Below, piece by piece: positions 1 to 8,318 of a stretch of 35,180 nt of DNA (position 1 is the first letter of the stretch; each line of letters starts with the position of its first letter). The notes below the pieces were generated by a model. The model saw only the letters and a list, made by a program, of their open reading frames with translations. It made no database searches and was not told the DNA's origin. Origin of the DNA: Aurantiacibacter zhengii (GTDB lineage Bacteria; Pseudomonadota; Alphaproteobacteria; Sphingomonadales; Sphingomonadaceae); NCBI RefSeq assembly GCF_003584125.1, contig NZ_QXFL01000014.1:1-35180 (forward strand), written 5' to 3'. Both the position numbers and the translations under genes were made by a program.

Positions 1-38
1 TGACGTGACCCCCAGCTTTCCCCCAGCTGGGATTAGAG
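1..38. repeat. Left terminal inverted repeat of the IS3-family element
   Basis: The first 13 bases are the exact reverse complement of 1059-1071. The similarity continues imperfectly to the shared GATTAGAG block ending at base 38. It lies downstream of the transposase stop. Confidence 0.85.
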
Positions 39-80
39 CCGAGCGGTTGTTTTGCGCATAAGCGCGGTTGTAGCAATGGG

Positions 81-941
81 CTACGTAGCGGAGTCCGTAG
101 GGCGTAGCGAAGCAGGCCATTGCTTATCCAGTTCGGCGGCGAACGCCGCCGGTGTTGCGTAGCCAAGCGATGAGTGCGGTCGCTCCCGGTTGTAATCATC
201 CACCCAGGCGGCGATCTCGACACGGGCATGGGCCATGCTCAAGAACAGCGTCTCGTTCAGCAGCTCATCGCGCATGCGACCATTGAAGCTCTCGCAAAAG
301 CCGTTCTGCATCGGCTTGCCTGGCGCGATGTAATGCCACTCCACGCCCATCTCCCCGCACCATGCCAGCACCGCATTGCAGGTCAGCTCAGTGCCGTTAT
401 CGCTGACGATCATGCCGGGCTTGCCACGCTGGCTGATCAGCTCCGTCAGCTCTCGCACGACACGGCGGCCTGAGATCGATGTGTCCGGCACCGCTGCCAG
501 GCACTCCCTGGTCACGTCGTCGACTACATTGAGCACACGGAACCTCCTGCCCGACGCCATCTGGTCGTGCACAAAGTTCAGGCTCCAGCGTTGGTTCGGC
601 AGAGCCGGCACCGGGGCAGGAGCCCTTGTGCCGACAGCACGCTTGCGGCTGCGTCGCCGCCTGACCGCCAAGCCTTCCTCCTGGTAGATGCGCTGGATCT
701 TCTTACGGTTGATCATGATCCCCTCCCGGCGCAGCAGGATATGCAGCCGCCGATAGCCGAACCGACGACGCCGGTTGGCCAGCTCGCGCAGCCTCTCCCG
801 AAGCTCGGCATCATCGTTACGCGTGGAACAGTAACGCACGCTCTTGCGATCGGCATCGACAACACGGCACGCCCGCCGTTCGCTCATCCCGTGGCACGCC
901 TGGAGATGAGCGACAGCTTCCCGCTTCGCGGCGGGCGTCAA
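81..941 (-). CDS. IS3-family transposase orfB (DDE integrase)
   Basis: A 286-residue DDE transposase subunit. An N-terminal helical/HTH_21-like region (about 1-95, with the [11 protein letters not shown] stretch) is followed by an rve integrase core. The catalytic acidic residues are visible in [16 protein letters not shown] and the [10 protein letters not shown] segment, and the C-terminal [11 protein letters not shown] motif is typical of IS3 orfB. The apparent start is TTG at 941, as expected for a protein normally made by frameshifting from orfA. Since orfA is nearly gone, functional OrfAB is probably not produced. The orfB frame itself shows no damage. Confidence 0.9.
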   Translation of the reverse strand: MTPAAKREAVAHLQACHGMSERRACRVVDADRKSVRYCSTRNDDAELRERLRELANRRRRFGYRRLHILLRREGIMINRKKIQRIYQEEGLAVRRRRSRKRAVGTRAPAPVPALPNQRWSLNFVHDQMASGRRFRVLNVVDDVTRECLAAVPDTSISGRRVVRELTELISQRGKPGMIVSDNGTELTCNAVLAWCGEMGVEWHYIAPGKPMQNGFCESFNGRMRDELLNETLFLSMAHARVEIAAWVDDYNRERPHSSLGYATPAAFAAELDKQWPASLRPTDSAT

Positions 942-1025
942 AACCTTTTGCCAGGAGATCCTTCAGTGCCGCCTTGTCCAGCATCGCATCGGCCAGCAGC
1001 CGCTTGTCGACCGTCCTTCTATCAG
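942..1025 (-). pseudogene. C-terminal remnant of IS3 orfA
   Basis: Translated on the minus strand, this stretch gives a short leucine- and lysine-rich segment ([19 protein letters not shown]). It matches the C-terminal coiled-coil end that IS3 orfA proteins carry just before the frameshift into orfB. The upstream helix-turn-helix part is absent because the right inverted repeat follows almost immediately. The A-run at the junction is four bases long, and the remnant is not in the phase expected for simple -1 slippage into orfB. Confidence 0.6.
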
Positions 1026-1032
1026 GGCCGGA

Positions 1033-1071
1033 CTCTAATCCAACTTGGAGGGAAATCAGGGGGTCACGTCA
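1033..1071. repeat. Right terminal inverted repeat of the IS3-family element
   Basis: This is the reverse-complement partner of 1-38: 13 identical outer bases, a central part with one indel and a few mismatches, then the shared CTCTAATCC block on the plus strand. It is the transposase-proximal end. Confidence 0.85.
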
Positions 1072-1170
1072 CCTCCGCGCCAAGATGGGCCTTCACCTTC
1101 ACCGCCCAGACAAAGGCCAACCAGGATTCGCGCCACTCTGATATCTTTTCGCGAGTGAGCCAAGCACCTA

Positions 1171-2355
1171 TCAGAACGCAGCGATATCGGTGATCGCGCG
1201 ACCCAAAATCAATGCGTGGATATCGTGGGCGCCTTCATAAGTGTTGACGCTCTCTAAGTTCACCATGTGGCGGATGACTTGATATTCTTCGGAGATACCG
1301 TTGCCGCCAAGCATATCCCGGGACTGACGCGCGATATTGAGCGCCTTTCCGACATTGTTGCGTTTGACCATGGAGGACATCTCGGGCGCAAACCGACCTT
1401 CTTCCATCAAGCGACCTACGCGCAGGCTTGCTTGCAGGCCGAAGCCGATGTCGCACATCATATCCGCCAGCTTCTTCTGATAGAGCTGGGTTGCAGCAAG
1501 CGGTCTGCCGAATTGCTTGCGGTCGAGGCCATATTGGCGCGCAGCATGGAAGCAGAACTCCGCTGCTCCCATCGCCCCCCATGAAATGCCATAACGTGCT
1601 CGGTTGAGGCATCCGAACGGCCCATTCAACCCTTCGGTAAAGGGAAGCAAACCATCGGCTGCGACTCGCACTCCGTCCATCAGAATCATCCCGGTGGTTG
1701 ACGCGCGTAGACTGATCTTGCCTTCAATCTTGGGCGTTTGAAGACCTGCCATGCCTTTCTCGAGGAGGAAGCCCCGGATTGCACCGCCATGCGCCTCCGA
1801 TTTGGCCCAGATAACAAGGACGTCGGAGAATGGCGCATTGCTGATCCAAGTCTTGGTGCCGCTAAGGACAAATCCATCGCCATCCGGCTTGGCGACGGTG
1901 CGCATCCCGCTGGGGTCGGAACCGGCATCGGGCTCGGTCAGGCCGAAGCAGCCGATCAGCTGGCCCGACGCGAGGCCGGGCAGATATTTGCGCTTCTGCT
2001 CCTCCGAGCCATAGGCGTATATCGGATACATGACGAGGCTGGATTGGACCGAGGCCATCGATCGGTAGCCCGAATCGACACGTTCGATCTCGCGGGCCAC
2101 AAGCCCATAGGCGACATAGCTAGCGCCCGCACCACCATACTCCTCCGGCAAGGTCACGCCCAACATGCCCGCCTCGCCCATCATCGCGAACAACTCCGGC
2201 GCGTCCTTCTCCTCGCGGAAAGCCTCGATCACGCGCGGCTGCAACTCGCCTTGAGAAAAGCCGTGCGCAGAATCGCGCACCATCCGCTCCTCCTCGGTAA
2301 GAAGCTCATCGAACCTAAAGGGGTCTTCCCAATCGAATTTTGCCATGTCCGCCAT
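1171..2355 (-). CDS. gcdH: Glutaryl-CoA dehydrogenase (acyl-CoA dehydrogenase family)
   Basis: A FAD enzyme that oxidatively decarboxylates glutaryl-CoA to crotonyl-CoA in lysine, tryptophan and aromatic catabolism, passing electrons to ETF. The protein has 394 residues, the normal family length. The segment [15 protein letters not shown] (about 96-109) is characteristic of GcdH rather than generic acyl-CoA dehydrogenases. [14 protein letters not shown] is the FAD/substrate signature, and the catalytic base is E374 in [16 protein letters not shown]. Start ATG 2355 is supported by AAAGGAG about seven bases upstream; an internal ATG at 2346 is a weaker choice. It is divergent from a LysR gene with a 92-bp gap, which suggests control by that regulator. 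EtfAB, encoded about 10 kb away, is a plausible electron acceptor. Confidence 0.93.
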   Translation of the reverse strand: MADMAKFDWEDPFRFDELLTEEERMVRDSAHGFSQGELQPRVIEAFREEKDAPELFAMMGEAGMLGVTLPEEYGGAGASYVAYGLVAREIERVDSGYRSMASVQSSLVMYPIYAYGSEEQKRKYLPGLASGQLIGCFGLTEPDAGSDPSGMRTVAKPDGDGFVLSGTKTWISNAPFSDVLVIWAKSEAHGGAIRGFLLEKGMAGLQTPKIEGKISLRASTTGMILMDGVRVAADGLLPFTEGLNGPFGCLNRARYGISWGAMGAAEFCFHAARQYGLDRKQFGRPLAATQLYQKKLADMMCDIGFGLQASLRVGRLMEEGRFAPEMSSMVKRNNVGKALNIARQSRDMLGGNGISEEYQVIRHMVNLESVNTYEGAHDIHALILGRAITDIAAF

Positions 2356-2447
2356 GCTTAATCTCCTTTACCTAAGCAAAATGGCCGGGTTGTCTCATTC
2401 GCACAATGACAATAAATACCGAATGTGATCGCGAATTGGAATGACCT
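2356..2447. promoter_or_regulatory. Divergent gcdH / LysR promoter region with inverted-repeat operator candidate
   Basis: This 92-bp gap separates the two divergent starts. It holds ATTCGC at 2397-2402, its inverted partner GCGAAT at 2431-2436, and an inner CGAAT at 2420-2424. Several nested ATTCG/CGAAT pairs flank an AT-rich centre. LysR regulators usually bind dyads in exactly such divergent gaps, so this is the likely operator. No strong -35/-10 pair was assigned. Confidence 0.5.
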
Positions 2448-3356
2448 GTGATTGACGGAAAGTGTCTTGCTGCTTTCGTGGCAATTTCGGAAACGCGCAG
2501 TTTCTCACGCGCCGCTGACGTGCTGGGTATTGCTCAGTCAGTCGTGAGCAAACGTCTGCGGCGGCTCGAAGACCAACTCGGCGTTGAATTGATTGATCGC
2601 AGTGCGAAGGTCAACATCCATGCCACCAACGTTGGACAACTTTTCTTGGAAGAAGCTAGAGAGACGCTCCGTCAGTTGGATCGGGCTGAGCGATCGGGCC
2701 GTAATCTCGCTCGCGACAGCAGTGGTCCGCTTAGCATTGGCTTTGTCTTCTCAGCCGCGATGAATGGCTCGTTGGTTAGGATCCTGTCGCGCTTACGAGC
2801 GGCACTGCCTGAACTGACAGTTTTGCCACGCCTGATGGAAACGCCTGAGCAGCTTGCCGCGCTGGAAGCTGGCAGCCTTGACATGGCGCTGGTCAGGCCG
2901 CGCCCCTCCTATCTACCGGGCGGCACTGCAACGGTCATCTGTTCCGAGGCGCTGATGGTGTGCATGTCGTCGACCCATCGTCTTGTTGAGGCAGACGAGA
3001 TCATATCGAGGGAGTTGTCCGGCGAGCGCTTCATTGTGCCGCAATTTCGCGAACAGGTCGGGCTGAATGATTCCGTTCGTCGCCTGGCGAAGGCAGGTGG
3101 GATCGTGATGCCGGAAATTTTAAGTACCGAAGACTTCGTAAGCGCAGCCTGCCTTGCTGCCGCCGGCGTCGGCCTCGTGCTCGCACCGGAGTCGCTTTGC
3201 AATCTTGGGCTGAAAGGTGTAGTCTTTCGTCCACTGGGGGACTATTCCGAATGTCTCGAGACGGTTCTGGTTTGTCGCAAGGATGCGCCAACGCGTGCCG
3301 TCAATCAGATCCTCACGCTATTCGATAAAAGGCCGGCAATTGCTTTGCAAGACTGA
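2448..3356 (+). CDS. LysR-family transcriptional regulator
   Basis: A 302-residue LTTR of normal length. The winged helix-turn-helix occupies about residues 4-63, with SFSRAADVLGIAQSVVSKRLRRLE as the HTH and recognition-helix region (split here as SFSRAADVLG and IAQSVVSKRLRRLE). The effector-binding periplasmic-protein-like domain follows from about residue 90. The start is GTG at 2448, which aligns with the usual LTTR N-terminus; an upstream ribosome site is weak. Divergent placement from gcdH suggests it regulates glutaryl-CoA or related acyl-CoA catabolism. The effector cannot be told from sequence. Confidence 0.9.
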   Translation: MIDGKCLAAFVAISETRSFSRAADVLGIAQSVVSKRLRRLEDQLGVELIDRSAKVNIHATNVGQLFLEEARETLRQLDRAERSGRNLARDSSGPLSIGFVFSAAMNGSLVRILSRLRAALPELTVLPRLMETPEQLAALEAGSLDMALVRPRPSYLPGGTATVICSEALMVCMSSTHRLVEADEIISRELSGERFIVPQFREQVGLNDSVRRLAKAGGIVMPEILSTEDFVSAACLAAAGVGLVLAPESLCNLGLKGVVFRPLGDYSECLETVLVCRKDAPTRAVNQILTLFDKRPAIALQD

Positions 3357-3905
3357 TTGCTAGAGAAGTGATTAGAGGAAAGGAGAGCGTCGGAACAACT
3401 ATCCGGTGGAAGTTGAAAACCCTTGCTAGCCATACAGCTTGTTAGAATGCCCAGTCTTCGGCGTTCCCGGCGCAGAAGGAGGCGAATCGAGACACACGGT
3501 TGTGTTGTTGAAGTTGGCGAGGCCGCGCCCGACGCGAAACTGATAGCGGTTTACAAGCGAGTAGTTAATATTCTCAGGTCCTCCCGCTCGATAGAATATC
3601 GCGAAGTTCCTGCGCCGTATTTGTGAGTTATTGAAGGTGCTTGATACTGAGTTGAGGGCATCTCGTTGGACCGCGCATGGTAACCGGTAACCAGGCAACA
3701 TGATCTGTGTGATTAGCCCCACGGTCCACTGGCGTGGGTTTTCTGTGAACATTGTCATTGGCCCACACGAGCCTCGGCCCACTCGTGCGGCAAGTCATGT
3801 TGCAAGTGCCAAAAGCATCCTTAAACTTATGCGTGGAAAGACAAATATTTGTGAGGCCCTTGATATTGTGTTAGCTCCTAAGCCGCTGTCGATCGAAGCG
3901 GACGG
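3357..3905. other. Intergenic stretch without a recognisable gene
   Basis: About 550 bp between the LysR gene and an IS copy. Short open frames exist on both strands (for example 3426-3782 minus and 3700-3915 plus), but I recognise no family in them and none has a good ribosome site. The DNA is less GC-rich than the metabolic genes, and the stretch may be IS-associated debris. Confidence 0.5.
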
Positions 3906-5000
3906 GCATCAGTAAAAATTGTCCGTCGTCAGAACATTAGTCACAACTCGCGGCGTAGGATTGCGAGTGCGGATTTCGTCTGATGGTAATTTTTTGCGGC
4001 GAGTTTGCGGTGAAGCAGGCGCCGACGTTCAAGTGTTTGTCGTTTGATCCTTTCTCGTCGTTGGATGATGGCTGTGGCCCTGCCGAAGTAGGTATCGGCA
4101 GTCGTGACGTTGTCGAGACTCTCGTGGTAGCGCTGGTGGTTGTAATGCTCGACGAACGCCTTGATCTGGTTCTCAAGATCGCCGGGTAGGAAGTAGTTTT
4201 CCAACAGGACGCGGTTCTTCAGGGTCTGGTGCCAGCGTTCGATCTTGCCCGGGTCTGGGGATGGAAGGGTGCGCCGCGCACATGATCCATGCCGGTCTTG
4301 CCAAGATAATCGACCAGCTCTTCAGCGATATAGCTTGGGCCATTGTCCGATAGCAGTCTTGGCCTGTGCTTGACGTGAGCATGCTCGCAACCTGAGGCGG
4401 TGAGAGCCATATCGAGCGTTTCGGTGACGTCCTCGGCCTTCATCGTCGTGCACAGCTTCCACGCGATAATATAGCGTGAGTAATCATCAAGCACCGTCGA
4501 TAGATACATCCAGCCCCAACCGATGATCTTGAAGTAAGTGAAGTCCGTCTGCCACATCTCGTTCGGCCGGGTGGTCTGCGTATGGAACTGATCGGCAGCC
4601 TTGATCACGGTATAGGCCGGACTGGTGATCAGATCATGCGCCTTCAGCAGGCGGTAGACCGTGGCCTCAGAGACGAAGTAGCGCCGCTCATCGGTAAGCG
4701 CACGGCCAGCCCTCTTGGGCTAAGCTCGCTGTGCTCCAGCGCCATATCAACGATATTCTGTTGGATGGTCTCAGGCACGCGGTTCCATGCGCGCTGTGGC
4801 CCTGGCTTCCTATCCTCCAGCGCAGCTTCGCCGAAGCGCTGATAGAGGTCGTACCAGCGGTGGAAGGTGGGGCGTGCAACGCCCAGCATGTCTAAGGTCT
4901 TCTTCGCTGGCAGATGAGATCGCTCGACCAGCCTGATGATCTCCAGCTTCTCGCTTGCAGGGTATCTCATGCGTCGTCTTCCCCATGCGCAGTCATGCGA
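3906..5000 (-). mobile_element. IS3-type element, copy A (decayed)
   Basis: This is a close relative of the element at about 23020-24115. The two align from the downstream flank GTCCGTCGTC (3921; GTCCGTTGTC in copy B), through the transposase, to CGCAGTCATGCG at about 4988-4999. The exact ends are uncertain because I found no clear terminal inverted repeats. The upstream end abuts a fragment of an IS1595-type transposase gene, which suggests insertion into that older element. Confidence 0.7.
3941..4970 (-). pseudogene. IS3-type transposase, frameshifted (copy A)
   Basis: A single-ORF transposase of about 343 codons split into three frames. The N-terminal HTH begins MRYPASEKLEIIRLVE at 4970 and runs to about 4710 (SPRGLAVR). 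The integrase core, with MWQTDFTYF and LLSDNGPSY, occupies about 4700-4240. The C-terminal part (ENYFLPGDLENQIKAFVEHY and HESLDNVTTADTYFG) ends at the TGA at 3941. Frameshifts fall near 4710 and 4240. Compared with the copy at 23056-24087, the catalytic motifs survive but the protein cannot be made intact. Confidence 0.85.
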
Positions 5001-5195
5001 GTGCGAACGCTGAAATGCTTGCGGCAATTGCGGCAGCGGTAGGGCGTCGGCTTTTGGTTCTTGACCGTGGCAACGTTCATGCTGCCCCAGTGCTCGCAAT
5101 ACGATTCGTCGCCCCAGCGGTTCCATTAGAAGTAGGCCACCGCCGCTTCCTCATCGGGAATGCGCTGGAAGCCTAATCACGCTAAAGCAGAACCC
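5001..5195 (-). pseudogene. 5' remnant of an IS1595-type transposase
   Basis: Read on the minus strand, the frame gives FQRIPDEEAAVAYF, a stop, WNRWGDESYCEHWGS and PYRCRNCRKHFSVRT. That is the N-terminal zinc-ribbon of IS1595-family transposases, normally reading CPHCGS and then CRNCRKHFSVRT. One zinc cysteine is replaced by Trp (CEHW), and a TAA interrupts the frame. The sequence GGGTTCTGCTTTAGC at about 5195 may be the old terminal repeat. Everything downstream of HFSVRT is replaced by the IS3-type element. Its decay suggests it is older than that insertion. Confidence 0.7.
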
Positions 5196-5239
5196 AACAT
5201 AAGAGAAAAGATAGAAAAAAATTGATCGCTCAAAGAAGA

Positions 5240-6673
5240 TCATTTGCGGCAGAGTGAAGATTTGGCTGTCAGGTCGTAAGGAACGATATTGCGTTTAAAA
5301 TGATTGATAGTGAGCGTTTGATCGCTTGGGGGATAGGAGCGCTGGTCGCAGTCGGGGCGGGGGCAAATACGACAGGAGGCACCTATCGGTGTCGCAGTTC
5401 CGCGACCTGATAAGTCGAGTGAATCTGCATATATAAATTCATTCGAATGATCTTCCTCGCATCCCAGCGCCACAGCATACCGCCTGGGATTCCGGTCAAA
5501 CCGCCCTGTTGTCTTGACGAGACCCTTGGCCATGGAGACATACCTCACGCCATCGGGTGTTTCTGCAAGTTGGACAAGGACTCGATCGGGAATTGCAACT
5601 GCTTCATGAACTATCCAGAGAGGGCAGCTACCACCATATCGGGCGAATTGCAGGCGTGTCGCGCTGTGCCTCTTCGTTATGTTTCCGGCCATATCGACAC
5701 GGCAAAAAAACACAGGAATTCCTCGTGCCCCCTGTCGCTGGAGGGTGGATAGTCGGTGACAGGTTTGTTCGAAGCTTGTCCTGAAAATAAGGCTCAAGCG
5801 ATCAACGTCGTGCCGATGCTCTCGCGCAGCCATCCGAAATTTCTCGTACGGCATTAGGATTGCGCCAGCGGCATAGTTCGACAGACCAACCCTCAACAAT
5901 TCTCGCGCTATCCCTGTCCGCAGACTTGCAGAGCTTGCGATCTGTTCAATGTCTTTGCTCAGCGAGCTTGTGACGATGTAATAGGCGAGCTGGAAACGTA
6001 TTCCTGATGGAGGCTGGCCTGCATTGATAGTCAATGTTCGTGTTCTTGGGTCGAAGTGGCGCAGCGTTTCTGTTTGCTCCAGGATCACGCGCACGCTGTG
6101 CATTTCCAAAAGATGTTTGCGCATTGATGCGCCGCTGACGTGGCCGAATTCGTAGAACATCGAATTCGCTAGGTCCTCCGCCGATCTATCCAGGTTATCT
6201 ACGTAGTTGTTGGAAAGGTGGAACCAGTCACGCACCTCTTCCCAAGGCAATCTCGAGCCAGCCTGTCCATCGGCGGCGATTGCCTCATCGACAATCTCAA
6301 GGCGTTGGCTCGTTCGCCGATAGATTTCATGCATCTCCACAAAACGGCGCGCGAACTCTGGCTGTTGTTCGGCGAGCTTCGTCAGAGAAGTGGGCTCCAT
6401 GCTGTTTGCGAAAATAGGGTCTCCTAATGCTTCGCGCAGCGCATCTGCGACATGTTCAGTTTCATCAAGCTTAAACTCTTGCCAGTCGATCGGGAATAGG
6501 GTCGCCAGCTTCTCTGCAAGCCTAGAAGTCAGGGGGCGATCGTCATGCTCGAGCTGGCTCAGGTATGAAGAACTGATCGACAAAAGGTTTGCCAGCTCGG
6601 TCTGCTGCAACTTCCATCTGTCCCTCAAGGCACGAAGCTGCGTGCCAGCGAAAATTCTTGGTCTGCGGGTCAT
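5240..6673 (-). CDS. ScfR/PccR-like XRE regulator of propionyl-CoA metabolism (copy 1)
   Basis: A 477-residue protein. An N-terminal XRE helix-turn-helix (about 8-62, QTELANLLSISSSYLSQLEHD) is followed by an IrrE/peptidase-M78-like region (about 140-300) and a C-terminal DUF2083-type domain with C434-x2-C437-x4-C442. This is the architecture of the short-chain fatty acyl-CoA regulators (RamB, PrpR of Mycobacterium, PccR of Rhodobacter). In that family the ligand is a short-chain acyl-CoA, and mycobacterial PrpR holds an iron-sulfur cluster on C-terminal cysteines. It is divergent from pccB with TTTGCAAA repeats in the gap. Its codons are visibly more AT-rich than those of its paralogue at 32512-33951, so it is either faster evolving or of other origin. 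Confidence 0.88.
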   Translation of the reverse strand: MTRRPRIFAGTQLRALRDRWKLQQTELANLLSISSSYLSQLEHDDRPLTSRLAEKLATLFPIDWQEFKLDETEHVADALREALGDPIFANSMEPTSLTKLAEQQPEFARRFVEMHEIYRRTSQRLEIVDEAIAADGQAGSRLPWEEVRDWFHLSNNYVDNLDRSAEDLANSMFYEFGHVSGASMRKHLLEMHSVRVILEQTETLRHFDPRTRTLTINAGQPPSGIRFQLAYYIVTSSLSKDIEQIASSASLRTGIARELLRVGLSNYAAGAILMPYEKFRMAAREHRHDVDRLSLIFRTSFEQTCHRLSTLQRQGARGIPVFFCRVDMAGNITKRHSATRLQFARYGGSCPLWIVHEAVAIPDRVLVQLAETPDGVRYVSMAKGLVKTTGRFDRNPRRYAVALGCEEDHSNEFIYADSLDLSGRGTATPIGASCRICPRPDCDQRSYPPSDQTLTINHFKRNIVPYDLTAKSSLCRK

Positions 6674-6785
6674 AGGGGGGCCCTACTTTGCAAAATTTGG
6701 TTTTGCAATTTTGCAAATTAACATTGGACTGATCTTATGAGCTACCCCAGTCAGTTGAGCCTGCCACCAGTTTTTCAGGCTTCAA
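6674..6785. promoter_or_regulatory. Divergent scfR1 / pccB promoter region
   Basis: This 112-bp gap drives the regulator leftward and the pccB operon rightward. The regulator-proximal half contains three TTTGCAAA-like repeats. The block 6701-6731 is identical to 33979-34009 in front of the second pccB, and beyond it the two regions diverge. Such conservation in noncoding DNA suggests that the block carries both operator and core promoter. Confidence 0.75.
6687..6717. promoter_or_regulatory. Triple TTTGCAAA operator of the ScfR regulator
   Basis: TTTGCAAA at 6687-6694, TTTGCAAT at 6702-6709 and TTTGCAAA at 6710-6717. The last two are abutting octamers, and the first is separated by seven bases. 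Pairs of TTTGCAAA are the reported PccR-binding motif in front of Rhodobacter pccB. The same three units with the same spacing precede the second pccB in this window. Binding itself is inferred. Confidence 0.8.
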
Positions 6786-8318
6786 ATGTCCGCCAATATC
6801 GCCGAAATGGAACGCCGCCGTGAAGCCGCCCGCATGGGCGGAGGCCAGAAGCGCATCGACGCCCAGCACGCCAAGGGCAAGCTGACCGCGCGCGAACGGC
6901 TGGATGTGCTGCTGGACGAAGGCAGCTTCGAGGAACTCTATACCTACGTCGAGCACGACTGCGTCGATTTCGGGATGCAGGACCAGAAGATACCGGGCGA
7001 CGGGGTGGTGACTGGCAGCGGCACCATCAACGGGCGACTGGTCTACGTCTTCAGCCAGGACTTCACCGTGTTCGGCGGCAGTCTGTCGAAGCGGCACGCA
7101 GAGAAGATCTGCAAGGTGATGGACAACGCCATGAAGGTCGGTGCGCCTGTCATCGGCCTCAACGACAGCGGCGGCGCGCGCATCCAGGAAGGTGTGGCCA
7201 GTCTTGGCGGCTATGCCGAGGTGTTCCAGAAGAACGTCCTTGCCAGCGGTGTCGTGCCGCAGCTCAGTCTCATCATGGGGCCGTGCGCGGGCGGGGCGGT
7301 GTACTCGCCGGCGATGACCGACTTCATCTTCATGGTGAAGGACAGTTCCTACATGTTCGTGACCGGGCCGGACGTGGTGAAGACCGTCACCAACGAGGAA
7401 GTCACGCAGGAAGACCTGGGCGGGGCGGTGGTGCACACCACCAAGACTAGCGTTGCCGACCTCGCGCTGGAGAACGATATCGAGGCGCTGCTGGCCGCGC
7501 GCGAGCTGATCGGCTTCGTACCCGAGAGCAACCGCGATCCGCTGCCCGAACTGCCCACAGACGATCCGTGGGACCGCGTGGAGGACAGCCTCGACACGCT
7601 GATCCCGGCCAGCTCCAACATGCCCTACGACATGCACGAGCTGATCCGTAAGGTTGTCGACGACAGCAACTTCTTCGAGATCCAGCCCAAGCACGGCGCG
7701 AACATCATCACCGGCTTCGGCCGCATCGAGGGCAAGCCCGTGGGCTTCGTCGCCAACCAGCCGATGGTGCTCGCTGGCGTGCTGGATATCGACGCCAGCC
7801 GCAAGGCCGCGCGCTTCGTGCGGTTCTGCGACGCCTTCAGTATTCCGATCGTGACCTTCGTGGACGTGCCCGGCTTCCTTCCCGGCACCAGCCAGGAGCA
7901 CAACGGCATCATCAAGCACGGGGCGAAGCTGCTGTTCGCCTATGCCGAGGCGACCGTGCCCAAGATCACCGTGATCACCCGCAAGGCCTATGGCGGTGCC
8001 TACGACGTGATGGCATCGAAGCACTTGCGCGGTGATCTCAACTACGCCTGGCCCACCGCCGAGATCGCCGTGATGGGCGCGAAGGGCGCGGTGGAGATCA
8101 TCTTCCGGCAGGACCGCGACAACCCCGAGAAGATCGCCGAGAAGACGAAGGAATACGAAGACCGCTTCGCCAACCCCTTCGTCGCGGCATCGCGCGGCTA
8201 CATCGACGAGGTGATCTACCCGCACTCGACCCGCCGCCGCATCGCGCTGGGCCTGCGCAAGCTGGCGGGCAAGAAACTCGAGAACCCGTGGAAAAAGCAC
8301 GATAATTTGCCGCTATGA
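6786..8318 (+). CDS. pccB: Propionyl-CoA carboxylase beta (carboxyltransferase) subunit
   Basis: Transfers CO2 from carboxybiotin on PccA to propionyl-CoA, giving (S)-methylmalonyl-CoA. The protein has 510 residues, full length for PccB. It has two crotonase-fold carboxyltransferase halves, with the oxyanion/acyl-CoA glycine motifs [18 protein letters not shown] (about 121-138) and [17 protein letters not shown] in the N half. In the C half are [26 protein letters not shown] and [16 protein letters not shown] (both read directly, the first as two adjacent pieces). Start ATG 6786 matches the second copy. It is the first gene of the operon, and its TGA overlaps the ATG of the mutase (ATGA), which implies coupled translation. 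A near-identical second copy starts at 34063. Confidence 0.96.
   Translation: MSANIAEMERRREAARMGGGQKRIDAQHAKGKLTARERLDVLLDEGSFEELYTYVEHDCVDFGMQDQKIPGDGVVTGSGTINGRLVYVFSQDFTVFGGSLSKRHAEKICKVMDNAMKVGAPVIGLNDSGGARIQEGVASLGGYAEVFQKNVLASGVVPQLSLIMGPCAGGAVYSPAMTDFIFMVKDSSYMFVTGPDVVKTVTNEEVTQEDLGGAVVHTTKTSVADLALENDIEALLAARELIGFVPESNRDPLPELPTDDPWDRVEDSLDTLIPASSNMPYDMHELIRKVVDDSNFFEIQPKHGANIITGFGRIEGKPVGFVANQPMVLAGVLDIDASRKAARFVRFCDAFSIPIVTFVDVPGFLPGTSQEHNGIIKHGAKLLFAYAEATVPKITVITRKAYGGAYDVMASKHLRGDLNYAWPTAEIAVMGAKGAVEIIFRQDRDNPEKIAEKTKEYEDRFANPFVAASRGYIDEVIYPHSTRRRIALGLRKLAGKKLENPWKKHDNLPL

Larger units (their letters stand above)
1..1071 (-). mobile_element. IS3-family insertion sequence, orfA-deleted
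   Basis: The unit is bounded by imperfect terminal inverted repeats beginning TGACGTGACCCCC. It encodes an intact IS3-type orfB on the minus strand. The left repeat begins at base 1, so the left target-site duplication lies outside the window. At 1071 bp it is shorter than the roughly 1.2-1.3 kb usual for two-ORF IS3 elements. The missing length falls in orfA, of which only the last ~25-30 codons remain next to the right repeat. The element looks like an internal deletion derivative that probably cannot move by itself but could be mobilised by a full copy elsewhere. The family call is firm; the subgroup (IS407-like) is a guess from the TGA-ending repeats. Confidence 0.85.

Noticed and set aside
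3426..3782. 118-codon minus-strand frame upstream of IS copy A
   Set aside because: No recognisable family, no good ribosome site and odd composition; kept only as an unassigned gap.
6735..8300. 521-codon open frame antisense to pccB
   Set aside because: It is the mirror frame of a high-GC gene; the translation is rich in H, V, D and L repeats typical of antisense shadows and matches no family.
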